Positions 57,364 to 64,000 of a stretch of DNA of 64,000 bases are shown piece after piece. This stretch comes from Jannaschia sp. S6380. GTDB lineage: Bacteria > Pseudomonadota > Alphaproteobacteria > Rhodobacterales > Rhodobacteraceae. The position numbers and the translations under genes were made by a program. The notes beneath the pieces are model-generated. The model made no database searches. It worked only from the letters and a program-made list of their open reading frames with translations, and had not been told where the DNA came from. The stretch spans positions 1,302,001-1,366,000 of the forward strand of contig NZ_JALKAS010000001.1 in the NCBI RefSeq assembly GCF_023015695.1. Reading direction: 5' to 3'. Every line of letters begins with the position of its first letter. Positions within the stretch are counted from its first letter, which is position 1.

Positions 57364-59495
57364 GTCCGGGCATCTCGGATCAGAGCCAGGATCTCCGCCG
57401 CCGCCTTCGGGATGTTCGTCCCGGGCCCGAAGATCGCGGACACGCCGGCATCCTTCAGGAAGGCGTAATCCTGCTGCGGGATGACGCCGCCGCAGATCAC
57501 CAGGATCTCGCCCGCGCCGGCCGCGCGCAAGGCCGCGACCAGCTTCGGCGCAAGGGTCTTGTGGCCCGCCGCCTGGCTGGAGATGCCGACGATGTGGACG
57601 TCGTTGTCGAGCGCGTCCTGCGCCGCCTCCTCGGGCGTCTGGAAGAGCGGCCCCACATCGACGTCGAAGCCGATATCGGCGAAGGCGGTGGCGATCACCT
57701 TGGCGCCGCGGTCGTGACCGTCCTGGCCCATCTTGACGACCAGCATCCGGGGGCGGCGCCCCTCCTCCTCGGCGAAGGCCTCGACGTCCTCCTGGATCGC
57801 GGCGAACCCCTCGTCGCCGTCATAGGCCGCGCCATAGACGCCGGCGAGGGTCTTCACCTCGGCACGGTGGCGGCCGAACACGTCCTCCATCGCCTGGCTG
57901 ATCTCGCCCACGGTGGCGCGGTGGCGCGCGGCCTCGACGGCCGCCTCCAGAAGGTTGCCGTCCTCGCCCGCACGCCGGCGCAGTTCCGCCAGCGCGGCGT
58001 CGCAGGCCGCCTGGTCGCGCGTTTCCCGAATGCGGGCGAGGCGCGTCACCTGCCCCTCGCGGACCTTGTCGTTGTCGATGTCGAGGATGTCGATCTCGTC
58101 CTCGGTCTCGCGGCGGTACTTGTTGACCCCGACGATCACGTCCTCGCCACGGTCGATCTTGGCCTGCCGGGTCGCCGCGCTCTCCTCGATGCGCAGCTTC
58201 GGCATGCCCGACGCGACGGCCTTGGTCATGCCACCCATCTCCTCGACCTCCTCGATCAGCGTCCAGGCCGCTTCGGCCAGATCGTGGGTCAACTTCTCGA
58301 CGTAGTAGGACCCGGCCAGCGGGTCGACGACGTTGGTCACGCCCGTCTCCTCCTGCAAGATCAGCTGCGTGTTCCGCGCGATCCGGGCCGAGCGCTCCGT
58401 CGGCAGCGCGATCGCCTCGTCGAACGAGTTCGTGTGCAGCGACTGCGTGCCGCCCAGGACCGCGCTCATCGCCTCGTAGGCGGTGCGCACGACGTTGTTG
58501 TAGGGATCCTGCTCCTGCAGGCTGACCCCGGAAGTCTGGCAATGCGTCCTAAGCATCGAAGATTTCGGGTTCTTCGGCTCGAACTCCGACATGATGCGGT
58601 GCCAGAGCAGGCGCGCGGCGCGCAGCTTGGCGGCCTCCATGAAGAAATTCATGCCGATGGCGAAGAAGAACGACAGCCGCCCGGCGAACCGGTCCACATC
58701 CATGCCCCGTGCGATGGCCGTGCGCACGTATTCGCGTCCGTCGGCCAGCGTGAAGGCCAGTTCCTGCACGAGGTCGGCGCCCGCCTCCTGCATGTGGTAG
58801 CCGCTGATCGAGATGGAGTTGAAGCGCGGCATCTCCTCGGCGGTGTATTCGATGATATCGGCCACGATCCGCATCGAGGGCTCTGGCGGATATACATAGG
58901 TGTTCCGGACCATGAATTCCTTGAGGATGTCGTTCTGGATCGTGCCCGAGAGGGTCGCCCGGTCCACCCCCTGCTCCTCGCCCGCGACGATGAAACTGGC
59001 CAGGATCGGGATGACCGCGCCGTTCATCGTCATGCTGACCGACACCTTTTCCAGCGGGATGCCGTCGAACAGGATCTTCATATCCTCGACGCTGTCGATG
59101 GCCACGCCCGCCTTGCCCACGTCGCCCACGACGCGGGGATGATCGCTGTCGTAGCCGCGATGCGTCGCCAGGTCGAAGGCGACCGACACGCCCTGCTGCC
59201 CGGCGGCGAGGGCGCGGCGGTAGAAGGCGTTCGAGTCCTCGGCGGTCGAAAAGCCGGCATATTGCCGGATCGTCCAGGGCCGGCCGGCATACATCGTGGC
59301 CTTCACGCCGCGGGTGAACGGCGCCTCGCCCGGAACGCCGCCTAGATGGTCGAGCCCGTCCAGATCGGCGGCGAAATAGACCGGCGCGACCGGTATTCCC
59401 TCCAGTGTCTGCCAAACCAGGTCGTCCGGCGTGCGGGTCTTCAGCTCGGCTTCAGCCCGCCGCGCCCAGCTGGCTTTCTCGTCGGATCGTGTCAT
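57360..59495 (-). CDS. scpA: methylmalonyl-CoA mutase
   Basis: Adenosylcobalamin-dependent mutase, 711 residues, interconverting methylmalonyl-CoA and succinyl-CoA. The N-terminal catalytic barrel has [11 protein letters not shown] and [13 protein letters not shown], and the C-terminal B12 domain has the base-off motif DGHDRGAKV near residue 605 and GGVIPQQDY. The ATG at 59495 has an AGGAGA site. With the propionyl-CoA carboxylase subunit nearby, it completes the propionyl-CoA to succinyl-CoA route. Confidence 0.95.
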   Translation of the reverse strand: MTRSDEKASWARRAEAELKTRTPDDLVWQTLEGIPVAPVYFAADLDGLDHLGGVPGEAPFTRGVKATMYAGRPWTIRQYAGFSTAEDSNAFYRRALAAGQQGVSVAFDLATHRGYDSDHPRVVGDVGKAGVAIDSVEDMKILFDGIPLEKVSVSMTMNGAVIPILASFIVAGEEQGVDRATLSGTIQNDILKEFMVRNTYVYPPEPSMRIVADIIEYTAEEMPRFNSISISGYHMQEAGADLVQELAFTLADGREYVRTAIARGMDVDRFAGRLSFFFAIGMNFFMEAAKLRAARLLWHRIMSEFEPKNPKSSMLRTHCQTSGVSLQEQDPYNNVVRTAYEAMSAVLGGTQSLHTNSFDEAIALPTERSARIARNTQLILQEETGVTNVVDPLAGSYYVEKLTHDLAEAAWTLIEEVEEMGGMTKAVASGMPKLRIEESAATRQAKIDRGEDVIVGVNKYRRETEDEIDILDIDNDKVREGQVTRLARIRETRDQAACDAALAELRRRAGEDGNLLEAAVEAARHRATVGEISQAMEDVFGRHRAEVKTLAGVYGAAYDGDEGFAAIQEDVEAFAEEEGRRPRMLVVKMGQDGHDRGAKVIATAFADIGFDVDVGPLFQTPEEAAQDALDNDVHIVGISSQAAGHKTLAPKLVAALRAAGAGEILVICGGVIPQQDYAFLKDAGVSAIFGPGTNIPKAAAEILALIRDART

Positions 59496-60393
59496 GTCCC
59501 GATCTCCTGTCGCGGTAGGGCCCCGGATGGGGGGCGTCGTCGGTTGCGACCAGACCGCCGGCACCGCGGCGCAGCCAGGTCAGGTCATCGTCATAGCGGG
59601 CGCGCAGCATGGCGCGCTGCTCCGGATCGAAGGGGGCGTAGCGTCCGTGCTCGACCGGCAGATCGCCGGTCCAGCCCTCTGCGCGCAGCCGATCGATCAG
59701 CATTCGGGCGTCGGGCGATGCGGCCATGCGCGGCGCGATCGGTGTGGCGGGCGCCTCGCCGGTAAGGGATCGGAACGCGTATTGCGGGCGGGCGGCCGCC
59801 TCCTCGTAGGTGGTGATGGACAGACGGGCGGTCGGAAATGCCTCGGCCAGATCCGTGATCACATCGCGCCACGACCGCCGGGACTTGGCCACCGCGTCGA
59901 TCATGGCCCGGTCGGGTGGGGGAAAGCCGCGACCGATCATCGCGGCGAACACACTGATCCACCAGGTCTCGGGGTTGCGGACGGTCAGCACGATGCGGTC
60001 GACGCCCGGCAGGGCGGAGTTCAGACGCTCCGCGCGGCCCGACACCGACGGGTAGAGCCGCCCGAGCAGGACGTTTTCGCGCAAGCTGCCCAGCAGGTTG
60101 GCGTCCGACAGGATCAGCCGGCTGATCCCGTCATGTTCCAGCCCGTCGCGCAGCATCGCGATCCGACCGGCGGACCGATAAGCGCGGACGTCGCGCTGCC
60201 CCCCGCTGCGTCCCGGATCGCCGGCGATGCCCGCCAGCAGGCCGTCCCGCGTCCGCCCGGGCCCCCAGACCGCGATGCCGCGCGCGGCGAGGTGATCGCA
60301 TCGGGCGGCCAGCATCCCCTGCAGGGACGTCGTCGCCGTCCGGTGTGCGCCCAGATGCAGGGTGACGGGGGGCGTGCAGGTCATGTGGGGCAT
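59452..60393 (-). CDS. sulfotransferase-like P-loop protein
   Basis: A 313-residue protein with an N-terminal [14 protein letters not shown] segment that resembles the PAPS-binding P-loop of sulfotransferases, and a later TVRNPETWW segment like their 3'-phosphate site. The ATG at 60393 with AAGGA upstream is preferred over two neighbours. Its end overlaps the mutase start by 44 bp. Acceptor unknown. Confidence 0.65.
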   Translation of the reverse strand: MPHMTCTPPVTLHLGAHRTATTSLQGMLAARCDHLAARGIAVWGPGRTRDGLLAGIAGDPGRSGGQRDVRAYRSAGRIAMLRDGLEHDGISRLILSDANLLGSLRENVLLGRLYPSVSGRAERLNSALPGVDRIVLTVRNPETWWISVFAAMIGRGFPPPDRAMIDAVAKSRRSWRDVITDLAEAFPTARLSITTYEEAAARPQYAFRSLTGEAPATPIAPRMAASPDARMLIDRLRAEGWTGDLPVEHGRYAPFDPEQRAMLRARYDDDLTWLRRGAGGLVATDDAPHPGPYRDRRSGHDTIRRESQLGAAG

Positions 60394-60561
60394 GCGGGGT
60401 CCTTCGGGCAAGCGGTTCATCTCCGCGTACCCCCTGCCCGAAACGAAGCTGACATCCGGTTAATCATCCCATTTGCCAAGAATCGTCCGCATCCCGCATA
60501 CTCGCTCTTCGTCGCCGTGCGCTTCATGCCTATATTCGACGAAACAGACCGAAAGATCGAG

Positions 60562-61011
60562 ATGCGCGCCCTTACGTCACTGCTGACCACCCTCACGCTC
60601 GCCATGCCGCTATCCGCGGCCGAAACCGGAACCATCGAGGAGCGCTGGCTCGCCGATCCGTCGCAGATATTCGAGGCGGCGGATGTCGACCTGGAGGAGA
60701 TGATGTGGATCGCGCGGCCGATCGTCGTCTTCGCCAACAGTCCGCGCGATCCGGCATTCATCGAACAGGTGGGGGAACTGGTGTCCGAGATGGACCGCTT
60801 GGTCGAACGCGACGTGATCGTGGTTGTGGACACCGATCCGGCCGCACGCACCGCGTTGCGCGACCGCCTGCGGCCGCGCGGGTTCATGATGGTGCTGATC
60901 GGCAAGGACGGGCAGGTTAAGCTGCGCAAGCCCCTGCCCTGGAGCGTTCGGGAACTGTCACGTTCGATCGACAAGATGCCGATGCGCCAGCGCGAGTTGC
61001 GCGAGGGCTGA
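60562..61011 (+). CDS. DUF4174 family exported protein
   Basis: A 149-residue protein with a Sec signal (ending PLSAAET) and a thioredoxin-like domain without a CxxC, matching DUF4174 (RPIVVFANSPRDPAF, RGFMMVLIGKDGQVKLRKPLPW). Function unknown. The ATG has only a weak GAAAG site; it is chosen because the signal peptide starts there. Confidence 0.8.
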   Translation: MRALTSLLTTLTLAMPLSAAETGTIEERWLADPSQIFEAADVDLEEMMWIARPIVVFANSPRDPAFIEQVGELVSEMDRLVERDVIVVVDTDPAARTALRDRLRPRGFMMVLIGKDGQVKLRKPLPWSVRELSRSIDKMPMRQRELREG

Positions 61012-61068
61012 GAGTTGCATGCCGACCGTTGCGCACCCATATTGATACGGGTGCAAAGGAGATACGGA

Positions 61069-61146
61069 ATGGAACGCGACTTCGACATTCCGCTCAATCC
61101 CCATCCGGACGTTCCGGGCCAGAACGGCCCGCGTCCGGGGTACTGA
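61069..61146 (+). CDS. 25-residue small protein candidate
   Basis: An ATG at 61069 follows AAAGGAG at ideal spacing, and 25 codons run to TGA. The peptide begins MERDFDIPLNPHPD, is proline-rich and has no membrane segment. The last 53 bp overlap the 3' end of the opposite gene. A strong ribosome site makes expression plausible; no family is known to me. Confidence 0.45.
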   Translation: MERDFDIPLNPHPDVPGQNGPRPGY

Positions 61147-61717
61147 GTGACGAGACCATGGCTTGCGCGGCATCCGCACCGTCGCGCGAATAGACGTCGA
61201 TCAGCTTGAGGACGCGCTGCCCGTAGCCGAAGGCCCGGCGCCGCATCTCGATATATTCACCATAGACGGCCAGTCGCCGCTCGGGCTCCAGCGTGGGGAA
61301 ACGTTCGCCGCGCATATCGTCGGCCAGCGCCTCGATCGAGCGGATCAGGGTGTAGAACGCCACGATCCAGTCGATCGTCTGGCGCGGCAAGACGTCGATC
61401 TGACCCATCATGGATTGATAGATCAGGCCGTGCACCTCACGGGGGATGAAGGGCACGAATTCGGGCTCCCGCTCCATCCGCGCGATCAGGTCGGCGGCGT
61501 GTTCCTCCGCCCGTCCGTCCAGCCAGTAGATCGCGCAGATGTCGCGGATCTCGGCAAAGAGCGCCTTGTGCGCGTCGCGCAGCCGCTCGTTCCGCAGCCG
61601 CCGGGCGTCGCGCCGCATGCGCCAGCCGTTGACCAGCCAACCCGCCGCGACCACGCCGCCCGCGATCACGGCCTGCCAGATGCGGGCGTCGATCCCTATG
61701 AAGGCGCCCTGCCCCAC
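61094..61717 (-). CDS. hypothetical single-pass membrane protein
   Basis: A 207-residue protein with one N-terminal membrane helix (AVIAGGVVAAGWLVNGW), a basic patch, and a soluble helical domain with WIVAFYTLIRSIEALADDMR. No family recognised. It lies four bases downstream of the propionyl-CoA carboxylase gene and is probably co-transcribed with it. Confidence 0.7.
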   Translation of the reverse strand: MGQGAFIGIDARIWQAVIAGGVVAAGWLVNGWRMRRDARRLRNERLRDAHKALFAEIRDICAIYWLDGRAEEHAADLIARMEREPEFVPFIPREVHGLIYQSMMGQIDVLPRQTIDWIVAFYTLIRSIEALADDMRGERFPTLEPERRLAVYGEYIEMRRRAFGYGQRVLKLIDVYSRDGADAAQAMVSSLSTPDAGRSGPERPDGD

Positions 61718-61721
61718 GCGG

Positions 61722-63746
61722 TCACTCGAACTCGAGGATCACGTCGTCGACGGCGAGGCTGTCGCCTGCGGCCGCGTTGATCCGGGCGATGACGCCGCTC
61801 TTTTCGGCCCTGAGCGTGTTTTCCATCTTCATCGCCTCGACGACGGCCAGGGCCTGACCCTCCTGCACTTCGTCGCCTTCCTCGACATCGATGCGCACGA
61901 CCAGCCCAGGCATCGGACACAGCAGCAGCTTCGACGTATCGGCGGCCACCTTCTGCGGCATCAGGTCGGCCAGTTCGGCCTGACGCGGGGTGCGCACGTG
62001 AACCGTCAGATCCGCGCCGCGCGTCCGGACGCGGAACCCTTGGGTGATCTTGCCGACCTTCAGGACGAGCGACTGCCCGCCGACCGAGACACGGGCAAGC
62101 TGATCGCCTGGCGTCCAGTCCGATTCTACCCGCAGGACCTCGTCCCCGATGGTCACGTCCGCGCCATGGCGGTCTGCGGCGATCGTGGTGTCGAACCGCG
62201 CGCCGCCCAGGGTCACGACCCAGTCGGAGCCCACCTTGCGCTCGTGATTGTCCATCCGGCCCGACACGCGCGTGCGCCGTATCTCGGCCACGCGGTGCAT
62301 CGCGGCGCAGGCGGCAGCGATGCGCTTCAGATGATCCCCGGGAAGGTCGACGCCGTTGAAACCCTCGGGGAACTCCTCGGCGATGAAGGCGGTCGTCATC
62401 TCGCCCGCGATGAACTTCGGATGGTCCATGACCGCCGACAGGAACGGCAGGTTGTGGCCGATTCCTTCGATCTCGAACGCGTCCAGCGCGTCGCGCATCG
62501 TATCGATCGCCGTTGCCCGATCCGGACCCCAGGTGCAGAGCTTGGCGATCATCGGGTCGTAGAACATGCTGATCTCGCCCCCTTCGAATACGCCGGTATC
62601 GTTGCGGATGACGGGGGCGCCCCGCGTCTCCGCAGGCTGTTCGGCATCGGGCGCAGTCTCGACCGGCGGGCGATAGCGGGTCAGGCGGCCGATGGAGGGC
62701 AGGAACCCGCGATACGGATCCTCGGCATAAAGACGGCTCTCTATGGCCCAGCCGTTCAGCGCGATGTCGTCCTGTTTCAGCGACAGCCGCTCGCCATTCG
62801 CGACGCGGATCATCTGCTCCACGAGATCGATGCCCGTGATGAGTTCAGTCACCGGGTGCTCGACCTGCAGGCGCGTATTCATCTCCAGAAAATAGAAGTT
62901 CCGGTCGCCATCGACGATGAACTCGACCGTGCCGGCGCTGGCGTAGCCGACGGCATGGGCCAGGGCCAGCGATTGCTCGCCCATGGCGCGGCGCGTCTCC
63001 GGGTCGAGGAAGGGAGACGGTGCCTCCTCGACCACCTTCTGGTTGCGGCGCTGGATCGAGCATTCGCGCTCCCCCAGATAGACGCCTTTGCCATGGCTGT
63101 CGCAGAGGACCTGGATCTCGATATGCCGGGGCTGGGTGACGAACTTCTCGATGAACATGCGGTCGTCGCCGAAGCTGGCGCGCGCCTCGTTCTTGGACGC
63201 CTCGAACCCCTCGCGGACCTCGTCCTCGGACCAGGCGATGCGCATGCCCTTGCCCCCGCCGCCGGCGCTGGCCTTCATCATAACCGGATAGCCGATCTCG
63301 CCCGCGATCTTCACCGCCTCGTCGCCATCCGCGATCAGACCCATGTGGCCGGGCACGGTGCTGACGCCGGCCTCGGCCGCGATCTTCTTCGACGTGATCT
63401 TGTCGCCCATCGCCTCGATCGCACCCTTGGGCGGGCCGATGAAGGCGATGCCCTCGGCCTCCAGCGCCTCGGCGAATTTCGGGTTCTCGGACAGGAAGCC
63501 ATAGCCGGGGTGGACGGCCTGCGCGCCCGTCTGACGGATCGCATCCATGATCTTGTCGATCACGATGTAGGACTGGTTCGCCGGGGGCGGGCCGATATGG
63601 ACCGCCTCGTCGGCCATGGCGACATGCAGGGCGCCCCGATCCGCGTCCGAAAAGACGGCTACCGTCTGAATGCCCATCCGACGGGCCGTCTTGATGACCC
63701 GGCAGGCGATCTCGCCCCGGTTCGCGATCAGGATCTTGTCGAACAT
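61722..63746 (-). CDS. pccA: propionyl-CoA carboxylase alpha subunit
   Basis: A 674-residue biotin-dependent carboxylase subunit. The biotin carboxylase domain (FDKILIANRGEIACRV start, ATP-grasp GGGGKGMR, EMNTRLQVEHPVTE) spans about residues 1-450. A BT linker and a C-terminal biotinyl domain with the acceptor lysine in AMKMENT follow. The ATG at 63746 has a CGGAGGGGGG site. It makes methylmalonyl-CoA, the precursor of the mutase substrate. The beta subunit is not in the window. Confidence 0.95.
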   Translation of the reverse strand: MFDKILIANRGEIACRVIKTARRMGIQTVAVFSDADRGALHVAMADEAVHIGPPPANQSYIVIDKIMDAIRQTGAQAVHPGYGFLSENPKFAEALEAEGIAFIGPPKGAIEAMGDKITSKKIAAEAGVSTVPGHMGLIADGDEAVKIAGEIGYPVMMKASAGGGGKGMRIAWSEDEVREGFEASKNEARASFGDDRMFIEKFVTQPRHIEIQVLCDSHGKGVYLGERECSIQRRNQKVVEEAPSPFLDPETRRAMGEQSLALAHAVGYASAGTVEFIVDGDRNFYFLEMNTRLQVEHPVTELITGIDLVEQMIRVANGERLSLKQDDIALNGWAIESRLYAEDPYRGFLPSIGRLTRYRPPVETAPDAEQPAETRGAPVIRNDTGVFEGGEISMFYDPMIAKLCTWGPDRATAIDTMRDALDAFEIEGIGHNLPFLSAVMDHPKFIAGEMTTAFIAEEFPEGFNGVDLPGDHLKRIAAACAAMHRVAEIRRTRVSGRMDNHERKVGSDWVVTLGGARFDTTIAADRHGADVTIGDEVLRVESDWTPGDQLARVSVGGQSLVLKVGKITQGFRVRTRGADLTVHVRTPRQAELADLMPQKVAADTSKLLLCPMPGLVVRIDVEEGDEVQEGQALAVVEAMKMENTLRAEKSGVIARINAAAGDSLAVDDVILEFE

Positions 63747-63805
63747 CGTCCCCCCTCCGGTCTTGCGCCGGGTCCATAGACCCCTTTCGGCCATGCGCCG
63801 AAAGG

Positions 63806-63845
63806 ACAAAAGAAAGGGCCGCCCGGTCGCAAGACCGGACAGCCC
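63806..63845 (-). terminator. terminator of the glycine-rich protein gene
   Basis: Read leftwards, a hairpin with CCGGTC/GACCGG around GCAA, strengthened by GGGC/GCCC, is followed by CTTTCTTTTG. It lies 37 bp past the stop of the gene at the window end. Confidence 0.75.
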
Positions 63846-63881
63846 GATTGATCCGAAGGATGCGCCCTCGGGCGCGCCCGA

Positions 63882-64000
63882 TCAGAAGTCGTTGGCGAGT
63901 GCCCCGCCGGCCGCGCCGATGGCACCGCCCGCGACGCAGTTGCCGTCTTCGATGATCTCGCCCACGGCGCAGCCGACCGCGCCGCCCACGGCGGCCCGCT
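63882..64000 (-). CDS. glycine-zipper small protein, 5' part outside window
   Basis: The visible 38 C-terminal residues alternate Gly and Ala (GGAVGCAVGEIIEDGNCVAGGAIGAAGGALANDF runs over positions 63882-63990) with two cysteines. This is the pattern of small glycine-zipper outer-membrane or lipoprotein-like proteins. The start lies beyond the window. Function unknown. Confidence 0.6.
   Translation of the reverse strand, partial: RAAVGGAVGCAVGEIIEDGNCVAGGAIGAAGGALANDF

Noticed and set aside
57273..59345. A 690-codon plus-strand frame opposite methylmalonyl-CoA mutase
   Set aside because: It is an antisense shadow; the minus strand encodes a full mutase with B12 motif.

Overview
The window comes from a high-GC alphaproteobacterium of the Rhodobacterales (Roseobacter/Paracoccus type). 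This is inferred from the beta-hydroxyaspartate cycle genes, the methylmalonyl-CoA mutase/MAPEG/propionyl-CoA carboxylase neighbourhood, an alphaproteobacterial tRNA-Gln(TTG), and a type II-C CRISPR repeat and compact Cas9. Most operons are tightly packed with ATGA/GTGA stop-start overlaps.

Layout. (1) 1-6.9 kb: a TRAP transporter followed by a glutamine-synthetase-like ligase, an aldehyde dehydrogenase and an iron alcohol dehydrogenase, read here as a candidate gamma-glutamylation route for an amino alcohol. (2) 6.9-20.2 kb: purine/ureide catabolism (puuD, LysR, uraH, puuE-uraD fusion, allA, NCS2 permease, allE) interleaved with the complete beta-hydroxyaspartate cycle (bhcABCD, bhcR). Ureidoglycolate cleavage yields glyoxylate, the substrate of the cycle; the allantoate-hydrolysing step is not in the window. 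(3) 20.3-25.1 kb: a DUF1289 gene and a complete ugpBAEC-type ABC importer. (4) 25.1-26.9 kb: a degenerate stretch with a LysR remnant and small ORFs. (5) 26.9-41.2 kb: a leftward run of enzymes, most carrying export signals, with an outer-membrane channel and a divergent HxlR regulator. Two quinoprotein-type genes carry in-frame stops, and a flanking gluconate-2-dehydrogenase-like pair is broken by an internal deletion and frameshifts. An AraC gene follows.

(6) 42.63-56.77 kb: a 14.1 kb genomic island bounded by a 25-bp perfect direct repeat. The right copy is the 3' end of tRNA-Gln and lies next to a tyrosine integrase. Its cargo is a type II-C CRISPR-Cas system: an 81-repeat array, cas2, cas1 and a 1065-residue cas9 on the minus strand, and an oppositely transcribed tracrRNA that ends in a strong terminator. 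A degenerate copy of the CRISPR repeat sits immediately upstream of the tracrRNA and appears to supply its promoter. An XRE regulator with an in-frame stop and an internally deleted IS1182-type element are also in the island.

(7) 56.8-64 kb: chromosome resumes with a MAPEG protein, methylmalonyl-CoA mutase, a sulfotransferase-like protein, a DUF4174 protein, small hypotheticals, propionyl-CoA carboxylase alpha and the end of a glycine-rich small protein.

The most unusual material is the island-borne CRISPR-Cas locus with repeat-derived promoters, followed by the apparently periplasmic catabolic cluster and the amino-alcohol cluster, whose substrates cannot be named from sequence.
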